A stretch of 57,401 nucleotides of DNA from Deltaproteobacteria bacterium (lineage in GTDB: Bacteria; Desulfobacterota; Desulfobacteria; Desulfobacterales; Desulfobacteraceae), in NCBI GenBank assembly GCA_027858995.1, contig JAQIBP010000029.1, positions 1-57,401 of the forward strand, given 5' to 3'. Both the position numbers and the translations under genes were made by a program. Positions 18,351-26,877 of the stretch are shown one piece after another. The notes beneath the pieces were generated by a model. That model did no database searches. It saw only the letters and a list, made by a program, of their open reading frames with translations, and was not told where the DNA came from. Every line of letters begins with the position of its first letter. The first letter of the stretch is position 1.

Positions 18351-18782
18351 TTAAATTAAAAAGGATTGGATGATTGTATAGATTGGAATTGTTTTTAGCG
18401 CTTTGTAATGTTTAAAAATTGGATTTAATACTCTAAATTTAGGTGCAGAATCTGAAAGAGTGACAATAAAAGGGGCAAATTGGTTCTGATAATTGGGGTT
18501 TTGAGTTTTACCGATCTGGTTCTGATTAGGCTTACATTTCTGATCTTCACAACAATAGTCTTTTTCACCGGTTGCAGACGAAAATACAATAGCGCCTTGA
18601 GGATAAGTCTCACAGCAGGCAACAGATGTTACTGTCTCAAAATCAAAGGATTTTATCTGAAAACAAGGGATGCAAACCCGATCATGGCAATCTGCATTGG
18701 CATAGACTGAACCAAAGATAATTATCACTGAAGAAAGGAGTGCCAAAAGTGTATTTTTAAATTTTTCTTTCATTTTTTTCAT
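18351..18782 (-). CDS. Exported cysteine-rich protein at the head of the dsb cluster
   Basis: This 143-residue protein has a clear signal peptide (core about residues 10-25, cleavage after ANA at 30). The mature part has eight cysteines: C32, C37, C40, C56, C57, C77, C78 and C83, including two CC pairs. A Gln/Asn-rich linker (about 84-101) leads to a hydrophobic C-terminus ending IPIYTIIQSFLI. No family is recognised. It lies 110 bases upstream of dsbB on the same strand. The Cys content makes it a plausible substrate of the adjacent DsbA, or a metal-binding protein. Confidence 0.7.
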   Translation of the reverse strand: MKKMKEKFKNTLLALLSSVIIIFGSVYANADCHDRVCIPCFQIKSFDFETVTSVACCETYPQGAIVFSSATGEKDYCCEDQKCKPNQNQIGKTQNPNYQNQFAPFIVTLSDSAPKFRVLNPIFKHYKALKTIPIYTIIQSFLI

Positions 18783-19023
18783 AATTTTTTTTCAGGCTTA
18801 GCTATCACATAATACCCAGTTTTGTCAAGAAATTCTTATGTTTTGTTACATAAATTACACTTTCGTAATCCAATATCAAAATACAGATACCAGCACTCCA
18901 AGAGACTGCACCCTCAGAAATGACTACCCTAACTTAAAAATTAAGAAAGGCCATCGCCAAAAAAATAAATTAAGGTATTTGCCACCTGACGAATTTAGAT
19001 CTGCGGTTGTGGGACATAACCAC

Positions 19024-19293
19024 CTATGATTCGGTAAGCTTATGCGAGTCTTCACTGGTTAAATCCAGATCATAGATCTTTTTCAAATCCTTTATCCGCT
19101 CAAGGTTTTCCTCACTGAAGGGAGACTTGCCTTCAAAGGCATAGAGTACAATGCCTTCCAGCAAATCCCCAAGGGTTATATCATGATATTCTGCCAATCC
19201 CTTGAGTACCTTCAACAGTCTTTTTTCAAGCCTCACTCCGGTTTGAACGCGTTGAACTTTTTTGGTACCGGGTGTTACACTTTTCCTCGTCAT
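19024..19293 (-). CDS. Conserved small protein, possible ribbon-helix-helix-like
   Basis: I chose the ATG at 19293 because GGAGGAAGG lies just upstream. The 89 residues are basic at the N-terminus (TRKSVTPGTKKVQRVQTGVR) and then helical, with LLKVLKGLAEYHDITLGDLLEGIV, resembling small DNA-binding or antitoxin-like folds. A charged helical C-terminus follows. No toxin gene is next to it. The function is unknown and the RHH suggestion is weak. Confidence 0.65.
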   Translation of the reverse strand: MTRKSVTPGTKKVQRVQTGVRLEKRLLKVLKGLAEYHDITLGDLLEGIVLYAFEGKSPFSEENLERIKDLKKIYDLDLTSEDSHKLTES

Positions 19294-19382
19294 TTCCTTC
19301 CTCCTTAACAACAAAAGGTAAAATATTTGATACAATGGAGTATAGACCGGTCCATTGAAATGTTCAGTGATCTGAAATAAAA

Positions 19383-19532
19383 TTATTTGACCTGCATCGC
19401 TATTTTCACTGCAGCAGCAGCCAACCGCCCCTTTGAGATACCTTGGGATGCCGTAAAGAGAATGTCAGGGCCCGGTGTACAAATTAAAGGGAAAACTGTC
19501 AGGAAAAATAATATAAGTGATTTTACTTCCAT
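19383..19532 (-). pseudogene. LysE/RhtB exporter remnant, N-terminal stump 2
   Basis: The 49-codon frame begins with ATG at 19532, overlapping the stop of the next stump. It encodes SLILFFLTVFPLICTPGPDI then LFTASQGISKGRLAAA, the N-terminal 40 residues typical of LysE-type amino acid exporters (first helix, PGP motif, G-rich turn), and then ends. The remaining 150 residues of the family are missing. It is too short to work as an exporter. Confidence 0.65.
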
Positions 19533-19684
19533 TAAATCCTCTCCCAAAAATAGTGGATAATTAATAGTGCTGCTTTTTTACCATGTCTAAAACCGTAAGC
19601 CATAACCATTAGATTTGCCGGCCCAGGAATTGCTATGAGTATTACCGATGCGAAAACAAAAGCGAGCCAGAGGTCAATGTTCAT
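19532..19684 (-). pseudogene. LysE/RhtB exporter remnant, N-terminal stump 1
   Basis: The 50-codon frame from ATG at 19684 encodes WLAFVFASVILIAIPGPANL, then a GFRHGKKAALL segment, again the first helix and PGP/HG turn of LysE exporters, followed by an unrelated tail. It differs in sequence from stump 2, so this is not a simple tandem copy. Its stop TAA overlaps the ATG of stump 2. Both look like decayed ends of two exporter genes. Confidence 0.65.
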
Positions 19685-19700
19685 GGGTGTCTCCTATTAT

Positions 19701-20489
19701 TCATTTTTTTACAGGCAAGTGGGACGCCGGACATTGGGACTGGCATTTAAAGCAATAGTAATAATTACCAGTCATAAACGTCTGCCATAGTTGACGTAAG
19801 CCACTACCTTTTACAATTTCCACCAGTTCTTCACTCGGTTTATCAACCAAACCTTTTACTATGTTTTGGAAATATCGAAAACCAAATTGAAAAATATGAT
19901 CCCCGCATAGTTTTTTGTTTATTTTACCTTGCCCTGACAAGGCATTCACCGGGCAGGCCTCAATGCAGCGCATGCAGTGATCACAGACATCTTCTTTCAA
20001 AGGTGAATCCGGGGATAAAACCGCTGTCGTAACCACACCTGAAAGTCGCACCGCTTGTCCATATTCTTTTGTCACCAGAGTACCTGTTTCTCCATATGTT
20101 CCCAATCCGGCACGAACGCCTGCTCTACGCCAGCAAATCTCACCTCTCATCCCTTTGCCGGGGTCATTCATATCGAGGGGGATAAAGGCAGGAACACCTG
20201 CAGAGAAAAAGCCTTGAGATTCTAAAAATCGAGCCGCTGCATGGGATGCCTTGGCACTTTCATTATAGGTGTGTATCGTATCAAATTGCGCAAGTTCATT
20301 GGCACCGGATCGCAACGAGGCAAGGCTGTGTTTTGCTGCGATGACCAGAACACTTCTTGCTCCGGGAAGCATTCTTTCAATTCGTTCACTATGCTCGGGT
20401 AGATTTTTTACTTCCAGGACACCAACCATATCTGCACCATTTTCTAAAGCAGTCAATTTTGCCTGTTCAGTGATTTTCATTTCTGTCAT
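19701..20489 (-). CDS. QueG-like 4Fe-4S oxidoreductase-type protein
   Basis: I use the ATG at 20489 (262 residues), which follows TTAGGAGAC. The C-terminal half has a ferredoxin motif CDHCMRCIEACPVNAL and a second Cys group CFKCQSQCPAS. The upstream part matches the epoxyqueuosine reductase-type scaffold (WRRAGVRAGLGTYGETG). It lacks the cobalamin-binding length and key features of true QueG (usually 350-380 residues), so a different redox role is likely. The LysE stumps lie just downstream on the same strand. Confidence 0.8.
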   Translation of the reverse strand: MTEMKITEQAKLTALENGADMVGVLEVKNLPEHSERIERMLPGARSVLVIAAKHSLASLRSGANELAQFDTIHTYNESAKASHAAARFLESQGFFSAGVPAFIPLDMNDPGKGMRGEICWRRAGVRAGLGTYGETGTLVTKEYGQAVRLSGVVTTAVLSPDSPLKEDVCDHCMRCIEACPVNALSGQGKINKKLCGDHIFQFGFRYFQNIVKGLVDKPSEELVEIVKGSGLRQLWQTFMTGNYYYCFKCQSQCPASHLPVKK

Positions 20490-20705
20490 AAGAAAGTCTC
20501 CTAAGTTAATAATTTTAACCTGTGCTGTTCTGATTTCAAAATAATGTTTTTGTATCGCACCACAAAAAAAAACAAATCGTAAATCCCCGAAATAGCCATA
20601 TTCCAAATCTGGTGAACGAACCAGGTCAGAAAATGAAATTAGATGATCTGGAATTATTTCTCAGTTCAGAAAAATATATAGAGACCAATCATTTCATAAA
20701 ACGAT

Positions 20706-21494
20706 TCATTGATGATTAAATTTCAACCGATAATCGTTATCTGAATAGTGTAAAATCACTGAATCTTTTTCAATGCCGACCAGGCGGTAACCTTGAACAG
20801 AATCTCCCTCTGTGAGTACTCTATTGTCAATAACTGCAATCCTGTTGGCAGGCTCCTCTGCCCAGGAGATAGCCTGAATTTTCAAGATATGATTTTTCAG
20901 GGGCAGGATCTTCTGTTTTGTGGTGGCTTTATTTGTTAATATTTTTTCATCCTTGATCAGGTTCTCTTTTTCTGAATGGTTTACGGCTGGATCTGTATCG
21001 GAAGGCATTGTGATTTGCCTTTTTTCTTTGTTATACAATTTTTTAGCAGCTTGAATTCGATTAACAGGCTCAGGTTTTAAAACAGTTTCATTTTCAGGCC
21101 TGGACCGATCAAAAGATTTTGTAGCCGGTTTGGGAATTGTTTTATTTGAAATATCAGGTAGCTCAGAAGGCTGTATTACAGATTCAGTCAATATTTGTTT
21201 TTGATCTTTTACAATATCAGGCAGTGTTCCTAATACCTGAGACTGTTTATCAGTATAGGACATTTGGTGATAATTATTCTTGTTATTTAAAAAAAAATCA
21301 TAGGAGAATAGTATCAACACAATAACAAGTGCAAAAAGGAACACAACCCTGCCCAAACTTAAGAAAGTGTCTGGTTTCTGATGCTGCATCCGTGAATTTA
21401 AAGTGGTTCGAACATTAAAGGACGTGTGGTTCTTATCTTTTTGATCAGGACTCTCTTTTTCTGCTTGTTTTAAGGCATTCAAAATAGTACTCAT
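20706..21494 (-). CDS. gspB: GspB/ExeB-like type II secretion assembly protein
   Basis: The 262-residue frame from ATG at 21494 starts MSTILNALKQAEKE, the N-terminal signature of GspB (family form MSYILDALRKAE). One TM helix follows (about residues 55-75), then a long Pro/Lys/Thr-rich periplasmic linker and a C-terminal domain (about 195-262) with ILKIQAISWAEEPANRIAVI, matching the PF16537-type GspB C-terminus. GspB works with GspA to insert the secretin through peptidoglycan. It is 13 bases after gspA. Confidence 0.88.
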   Translation of the reverse strand: MSTILNALKQAEKESPDQKDKNHTSFNVRTTLNSRMQHQKPDTFLSLGRVVFLFALVIVLILFSYDFFLNNKNNYHQMSYTDKQSQVLGTLPDIVKDQKQILTESVIQPSELPDISNKTIPKPATKSFDRSRPENETVLKPEPVNRIQAAKKLYNKEKRQITMPSDTDPAVNHSEKENLIKDEKILTNKATTKQKILPLKNHILKIQAISWAEEPANRIAVIDNRVLTEGDSVQGYRLVGIEKDSVILHYSDNDYRLKFNHQ

Positions 21495-21507
21495 TTTATC
21501 CAACCTT

Positions 21508-23265
21508 TCACTGATCAAGTTCTCTGGTGTTGTTTAACCTTGGTACATCATAATCTTTCTTTTCATTAAGCAATACAATTTTTGTCAGCGTTCCCACAAG
21601 ACCATCTTCAACAAGCCCGTATTTTTTTTGAATCTGTTTTATTGCTTGCTTTACCGGGGTATCATAAACTGGGGACATATCAACAAGGGGAATGCCTATT
21701 TCAGTCAAAAGAAGTTTAAGAGCCATAATCGAATATTTGGATGAATTTTTTGCTATGATTCTATTATTCCCGAAATTATCCTTCCAGATGATGTACTTAT
21801 CCCCTCTTAGATAAGGTGATAGTTCTTCAGGAACAATTTTATATTTTTTTTCCCCCTGTCCCGAGGAAATAATATATTCATTGTCTAATGTAATTCCATC
21901 AAGCCAGAAAAAGCCTTTTACAGGGTCACCCGGCAATTTAAATCCAAAAATGACAGGAAAATTGAGTTTTTCTATAAGATCCTGACTCTTTTCCAGATAA
22001 AGTATTTGCAAATTATTTTGTACAGCCGCAACTTTAAAAAAATCAACATTGGATTGGATTTGTTGTGTTAAAGGATTCAAATGAATCATTGATTCACTGT
22101 TCCATAATGAAGCAACATAAAGAAAGGCGTTTGCCCGCGTTGCAGTATCTTTAATAACAGACAAAACTGTTTTGGCTTTACCCTTCTCAATAAGTGGTGA
22201 ATCGGCTAAAACAGGTTCTGGAGGCAGTGATTCTTTTACAACCAACAAAGGTTCCTTTTTTTTATTCGAATCCAAAGGTGAGACAGTTATTATTTGCTCA
22301 TTTAGTATTTTGACCTTACTTTCATCCATTTTTATTTTATCTCGCCATTTCCACGGGATATCCAGGAATACAACAGAAAAAATACTCAGGATAAAAATGA
22401 TAGAGAATAGAGCCATTGCTGTTTTTTTCCAAATAGAGCCAGAATGGGATTGATTATGAATATTTATATCCAATTCATCAATAGCAACCTTTACACTGGA
22501 GGGAGTCACTCTGTTTTGGTTCTGGCTATAAGCTACCAGAAGAGCACGGTCGCATATAATATTAATCAATCTTGGAATACCACGGGTAAGCTGGAAAATC
22601 TTTTTTTGGGCTGATCGGGTAAATAAGGTCTGTGGCTTTCGGGAAGTTATATTGATACGGTGTGTAATATAATCAAAGGTCTCCTTTTGGGTCATAGGAT
22701 ATATATGGTAGCTTAAATTGATTCTTTGCCGTAACTGACGCATTTCATGGGAATCAAGAATTTCCCTGAGCTCAGGCTGCCCCACTAAAATAATCTGCAA
22801 CAGCTTGCTACTGGTGGTTTCAAGGTTTGAAAGCAATCTGAGTTGTTCCAGTGTCTCTTTTCCAAGATTCTGTGCTTCATCAATGAGCAGGATCACAGAT
22901 TTTCCCTGAGATTTTTTTTCCAATAAAAAATCGTTCAAATCTTGAGTCAACTCTACAGGGCCATTAGCTATGCTGATAATCCCAAGCTCTTTGTGAATGG
23001 CTTTTAAAAGCTGTGTAGAATCCAGTTTTGAATTAAAAATGAATGCTGCTTCAATATCTTTGTCAAGATTCTCAAGAAATACCCGACACAAAGTTGTTTT
23101 ACCCGTCCCGACTTCACCAGTTATCTCTACAAATCCATCACCTTGGGAAGTAGCATAAGTCAGATGAGCCAGTACCTCTTCGTGGCATTTTCCTAAAAAT
23201 AAAAATTCAGGATTTGGAACCAGTTTGAATGGTTTTTTCCTCAAATCGAAAAAAGTATTGTACAT
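21508..23265 (-). CDS. gspA: GspA/ExeA-like AAA ATPase with peptidoglycan-binding domain
   Basis: The 585-residue protein has a cytoplasmic AAA domain with Walker A GEVGTGKTTLC (residues about 50-60), Walker B VILLIDEAQNLG (about 124-135) and an arginine-rich sensor region. One TM helix lies near residue 285-305. A periplasmic part of about 270 residues follows, ending in a PG_binding_1 domain (IKQIQKKYGLVEDGLVGTLT). It powers assembly of the type II secretion secretin. No other gsp genes are in the window. Confidence 0.92.
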   Translation of the reverse strand: MYNTFFDLRKKPFKLVPNPEFLFLGKCHEEVLAHLTYATSQGDGFVEITGEVGTGKTTLCRVFLENLDKDIEAAFIFNSKLDSTQLLKAIHKELGIISIANGPVELTQDLNDFLLEKKSQGKSVILLIDEAQNLGKETLEQLRLLSNLETTSSKLLQIILVGQPELREILDSHEMRQLRQRINLSYHIYPMTQKETFDYITHRINITSRKPQTLFTRSAQKKIFQLTRGIPRLINIICDRALLVAYSQNQNRVTPSSVKVAIDELDINIHNQSHSGSIWKKTAMALFSIIFILSIFSVVFLDIPWKWRDKIKMDESKVKILNEQIITVSPLDSNKKKEPLLVVKESLPPEPVLADSPLIEKGKAKTVLSVIKDTATRANAFLYVASLWNSESMIHLNPLTQQIQSNVDFFKVAAVQNNLQILYLEKSQDLIEKLNFPVIFGFKLPGDPVKGFFWLDGITLDNEYIISSGQGEKKYKIVPEELSPYLRGDKYIIWKDNFGNNRIIAKNSSKYSIMALKLLLTEIGIPLVDMSPVYDTPVKQAIKQIQKKYGLVEDGLVGTLTKIVLLNEKKDYDVPRLNNTRELDQ

Positions 23266-23643
23266 CTAATTGCTCCATCATATTAAAAATAGAGGTGTCT
23301 CTAAATATTGATATCCCATATAACCTCAGGGCAGTCAAGAAAATTGTATCCACTCCGATCCAAGAGTACAACTGTATCCCATTGCAGCACTACCCACTGT
23401 ATGAAGATAAATCTTTGTTGCTGTCCTGTTTTCATAAAATTCCCTTTCATTGTACTGTTTTTACCTGGGAGAAGAATATCATGCATTGATTTCATGTTAT
23501 GGAATAAAAACCGACTATATGAGTAAAAGATTAAAATTACTCACGGGTGACAACTATTAAATCAAAAGGGGCTGGGCGGTTAGCTCCTCTTTTGGAGTGT
23601 CAACAACGCACAACCTAATAATATCATAGGATATTTTAAACAG
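23266..23643 (+). other. Intergenic stretch upstream of gspA; no gene recognised
   Basis: This 378-base stretch lies between divergently oriented features. Short frames on both strands lack ribosome sites and family resemblance. An imperfect inverted repeat, AAAAGGGGCT near 23567 and AGCTCCTCTTTT near 23584, could be a hairpin. The gspA promoter presumably lies here. Confidence 0.45.
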
Positions 23644-23850
23644 ATGGCATCATCAGGAATGCAGGTTTTTCTTTCCATGTGCGAAGAGTGCGGTGAATGT
23701 GAAAAAGTTTGTCCTCAAGGATTACCAATCATAGATTTATTAAAAGATGTAAGTAATGAATTTGAAGGAATTAAATTCAGCATAATACTAAAAATTGCAA
23801 AAACAATATTTGCATTTAAATACTGGAATACTATGAGAAAAAGTGGGTAA
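23644..23850 (+). pseudogene. Aldo/keto reductase C-terminal ferredoxin tail (remnant)
   Basis: This 68-codon frame encodes MCEECGECEKVCPQGLPIID followed by LLKDVSNEFEG, which matches the C-terminal Cys-rich tail (CX2CX2CX3CP) of the 4Fe-4S-containing aldo/keto reductases. The 300-residue reductase domain is absent. The upstream 80 bases have no frame that continues it. I read it as the end of a decayed gene rather than as a free ferredoxin. Confidence 0.6.
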
Positions 23851-23931
23851 TATTGATAATAAAAAAAAATATACAGTATAATAGAGTGAAATTTGATATT
23901 GTTATAGAAAAGGTATAGGAAAAATTATTTT

Positions 23932-24156
23932 ATGAATCAAGAATTTGAAATATCAAGCGAATATATTGAACTTAATAAGCTTCTTAAAGCAAGTGGTCTG
24001 TGTGATTCAGGAGGTTCCGCCAAAATGGTTATTAAAGACGGATTGGTAACAGTAGATGGCGAGATCGAGACACGGGTGCGCCGAAAGATTAAGAATGAAG
24101 GGATTATTCAATATAATAATCAAACTCTTCAGGTGATTTGCAGAACAAAAATTTAA
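23932..24156 (+). CDS. S4-domain RNA-binding protein (YbcJ/RlbA-like)
   Basis: The 74-residue protein is a lone S4 domain: EYIELNKLLKASGLCDSGG, then SAKMVIKDGLVTVDGEIETR and a basic RRKIKNEG loop. These match the small YbcJ-type proteins, which bind structured RNA. Length and motif spacing are normal. It lies 12 bases upstream of the nitrilase gene on the same strand, probably cotranscribed. Confidence 0.88.
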   Translation: MNQEFEISSEYIELNKLLKASGLCDSGGSAKMVIKDGLVTVDGEIETRVRRKIKNEGIIQYNNQTLQVICRTKI

Positions 24157-24168
24157 CAGGGAGATATA

Positions 24169-24942
24169 ATGAAGGCAACGGTTTGTGAGTTACCCAATAA
24201 CTGGACTGATTCTGATAAATATTGGAACCTGCTAATTAAACACCTTGAACAAGAACAATCAGATCTGTTGGTGTTACCCGAAATGCCTTTTTTTAAATGG
24301 GTTACACGATATAGCGATGTTAGCCAGGATCTTTGGGAGCAAGCAGTAAAAGCCCATGATGCATGGATTAACAGACTTAATGAATTACCTGTAGAATTAA
24401 TTATTGCTTCAAGGCCAGCAATAGAAAACAATCAATATCTAAATAAAGGATTTGTTTTTACCCATGACAAGGGAATAATATTTGTTCATGACAAGTATTA
24501 TCTGCCTGATGAACCAGGATATTATGAATCTTCCTGGTATGAAAAGGGAAATGGTGTTTTTGATATTATCAATATTAGCGGTCTTAAAATTGGGTTTCTT
24601 ATCTGCACAGAAATCTGGTTTACGGAGAGGGCAAGGCAATATTTAAAACAGGGTGTGGATATTATAATCTGTCCCAGGGCAACACCTGAATCAAAAATTG
24701 ATATCTGGGTGACAGGAGGAAAAGCTGCTGCTATTGTCTCAGGAGCATTTTGCCTGTCCTCAAATTATAATGGTCCAAATACTCAAGAAGAAAATTTTGG
24801 TGGAACCGGCTGGATTATTAATCCTGAGCGAGGAGATGTCCTTGGGACAACCTCATTGAACCAGGAATTTTTAACTATTGATATTGATATCAATGATGCA
24901 AAAAATGCCAAAACAACATATCCTCGTTATGTAAAAGAATAG
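24169..24942 (+). CDS. Carbon-nitrogen hydrolase (nitrilase superfamily)
   Basis: The 257 residues hold the Glu-Lys-Cys triad: E38 in LVLPEMPFF, K109 in FVHDKYYLPDEPGYYE and C146 in IGFLICTEIWF. This is the full length for the superfamily. Members hydrolyse amides or carbamoyl groups (omega-amidase, N-carbamoyl hydrolases); the substrate is not identified. AGGGAGA precedes the ATG. No signal peptide is present. Confidence 0.9.
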   Translation: MKATVCELPNNWTDSDKYWNLLIKHLEQEQSDLLVLPEMPFFKWVTRYSDVSQDLWEQAVKAHDAWINRLNELPVELIIASRPAIENNQYLNKGFVFTHDKGIIFVHDKYYLPDEPGYYESSWYEKGNGVFDIINISGLKIGFLICTEIWFTERARQYLKQGVDIIICPRATPESKIDIWVTGGKAAAIVSGAFCLSSNYNGPNTQEENFGGTGWIINPERGDVLGTTSLNQEFLTIDIDINDAKNAKTTYPRYVKE

Positions 24943-24958
24943 ATTCAACTAAAATTTA

Positions 24959-25357
24959 TCATTTCAATTTATTATAAGCTTTCATCCCGCCAAGTACATT
25001 TTTTGCTTTGAATCCATTTTGAAGCAATATTTTGGTACCATTAACGGATCTATTACCGGAACGGCAAATGACAGCAATATTATTGTTTTTATATCCATCA
25101 AGTTCATTAATCCTTGTTTCCAACACTTGAACAGGAATGTTAATTACACCTTTAATCTGTCCATGTTTTCCAATTAATTCCGGAGGAGTTCTCACGTCAA
25201 GAATTACCAAATCAGAATCAGATTTCATTGCTGTAATTAATTCTTCTGCAGTGAGGTTAAAATTATCTTTTTCCTGTGCCTTATTACATGCAAAAAGTGA
25301 AATTAAAACGAAAAATAGAATTGGTAGAAAATATTTTTGTTTGGTGCAAGTTGTCAA
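24959..25357 (-). CDS. Rhodanese-domain lipoprotein
   Basis: The start is TTG at 25357, supported by CAGGAG 7 bases upstream. The 132 residues begin with a lipoprotein signal (FFVLISLFAC, lipid Cys about residue 24), then one rhodanese domain with LVILDVRTPPE and the active-site loop VICRSGNRS containing the catalytic Cys. It would handle sulfane sulfur or thiols outside the cytoplasm. It is convergent with the nitrilase gene. Confidence 0.88.
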   Translation of the reverse strand: MTTCTKQKYFLPILFFVLISLFACNKAQEKDNFNLTAEELITAMKSDSDLVILDVRTPPELIGKHGQIKGVINIPVQVLETRINELDGYKNNNIAVICRSGNRSVNGTKILLQNGFKAKNVLGGMKAYNKLK

Positions 25358-25603
25358 AGGTTGCTCCTGTATTTTAATTGTAATATAGATGTCTTCTTGC
25401 TTTTTGTATTGTAATTATGGGATTGTTGTTGTCAAGGATTAGAATAAGCCGATGCTACTGTACTTTCCCAGAATCAATCAGGCTGTTTGCCATCGAACTC
25501 TTGATCCACATATCTCTTGATTATCTTGACTCTTTGTTGATGGTATGAAAAGTGTACAGGCAAATAAAAATTAAATTTATGAACTATAAATTGACAACAT
25601 TTG

Positions 25604-25717
25604 ATGACCTTAAAATCGGGCATAAGCTGGATTGAAAATCAGGATGATAAAAATGTGATTGAGTGTGAGACTGTGGAAGGTTTGCTGCAAAGTTTAAAAC
25701 AAGATGAAAAACATTGA
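25604..25717 (+). pseudogene. Short frame, possible tail of a lost gene (NADAR-like?)
   Basis: The stretch 25358-25703 has no intact gene. A 37-codon frame within it ends in ECETVEGLLQSLKQDEKH, and its stop overlaps the next gene start by 14 bases. The TVEGLLQSLK segment recalls the helix in NADAR-type proteins, from memory only. There is no ribosome site for its ATG. It may be a gene remnant or chance. Confidence 0.2.
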
Positions 25718-26816
25718 AATCAGGTGGGCAGCTCAACTTATTATGGAGCACAGGGATATTTCCTGGAGATACAGAGTAAATCTTTCAACTCCGATAATCA
25801 ACATATCTTCAGGCAAAAAAACAGTTGGCCTGTGGAGTGATCAACACAAAACTCTTTCGATTTCTAGTCATCTTATAAAAAATGAAATATGGGATATTGT
25901 ATTAGAGGTGCTGAAACATGAAATGGCACATCAATATGTTTCTGAATATTATAATAATGCAGACAGACATGGAAAATATTTTAAGAAAGCTTGTAAAAAA
26001 TTAGGTGTACATCCGGTTTTTGTTGCAGGCAGTAAAGATTATAATAAAAATTTGGAGGCATTCAAAGGAGAACTTCCTGCTGGTGCTCAAAAAATGTTAA
26101 AAAAAGTTGAAAAACTTATGGCTCTCGGGCAATCAAGCAGTGAAGCAGAAGCAAAATCAGCTTTAAGAAAAGCAAATTATTTACTTAATAAATATAATCT
26201 TCAGCAAATCAATATTGAAAACAATAATCCAGATATTAAATATCTTACAATCTGTCATAAAAAAAAGCGCATTGAAAGTATCCAAAGAGCTGTTTTATCT
26301 ATTCTGAGAAATTATTATTATGTGAATTGCTTAACATCTCATACATACCATGCTCAAGATGATACAGTTTATAAAAGTGTTGTCCTGGTCGGGCGTAAAG
26401 AGGCTTTAAAAGTTGCAGAATATATCTATCATTTCCTTCTTGATACAGGCCAAACTCTTTGGCAGAATTTCAAAAAGAAAAAAAGAGCTCAAAGAGGAGA
26501 AAAAATTTCCTTTGACATGGGTTTTATTGCAGGGGTTGAGCATAATCATAAAACAGTGTTTGAAGATTCAGGGCTGCAAATTAATAAAAATTCTATTTTA
26601 CCTGTAAAAACAATTAAGGCATTAATGGAGAAAAATCAGAGAGAGAACCAAACTGAAATATCCAGACTTTTTCCAAAATTAAAAACAATTAGATACGGCA
26701 GGCATCAGGCTTCATCAGGCGCTTTTAAAGAAGGTTTTAGAAATGGGAAAAAAACTCATATCAATAAGAGTATGACTCATCAAGGGAGAGGAGCTATCGG
26801 ACTTTTGATAAAATGA
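25704..26816 (+). CDS. SprT-like zinc peptidase domain fused to DUF2786
   Basis: The 370-residue protein starts with a SprT-like domain bearing the zinc motif KHEMAHQ (H72, E73, H76) and a third likely ligand H89 in ADRHGKYF. From about residue 100 comes a DUF2786 helical unit (MLKKVEKLMALGQSSSEAEA) followed by a DUF7168-like region with VVLVGRKEALKVAEYIY. SprT-like domains cut DNA-bound proteins in SPRTN; the DUF2786 role is unknown. It stands alone and ends at a terminator shared with the converging gene. Confidence 0.85.
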   Translation: MKNIEIRWAAQLIMEHRDISWRYRVNLSTPIINISSGKKTVGLWSDQHKTLSISSHLIKNEIWDIVLEVLKHEMAHQYVSEYYNNADRHGKYFKKACKKLGVHPVFVAGSKDYNKNLEAFKGELPAGAQKMLKKVEKLMALGQSSSEAEAKSALRKANYLLNKYNLQQINIENNNPDIKYLTICHKKKRIESIQRAVLSILRNYYYVNCLTSHTYHAQDDTVYKSVVLVGRKEALKVAEYIYHFLLDTGQTLWQNFKKKKRAQRGEKISFDMGFIAGVEHNHKTVFEDSGLQINKNSILPVKTIKALMEKNQRENQTEISRLFPKLKTIRYGRHQASSGAFKEGFRNGKKTHINKSMTHQGRGAIGLLIK

Positions 26817-26834
26817 GAAAAAGTGTGCATATAA

Positions 26835-26858
26835 AAACCCCTTAGGTAAAAGGGGTTT
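26835..26858. terminator. Hairpin terminator between convergent genes
   Basis: AAACCCCTT (26835-26843) and AAGGGGTTT (26850-26858) form a perfect 9-bp stem with a 6-base loop. It has A-rich flanks and T runs on either strand, so it may stop both the SprT-like gene and the gene ending at 26878. Confidence 0.75.
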
Positions 26859-26877
26859 CAGGTGATTTTTATTACTA

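Noticed and set aside
20633-20719. A 28-codon plus-strand frame between the QueG-like and gspB genes
   Set aside because: It lacks a ribosome site, overlaps the end of gspB antisense and has no family resemblance.
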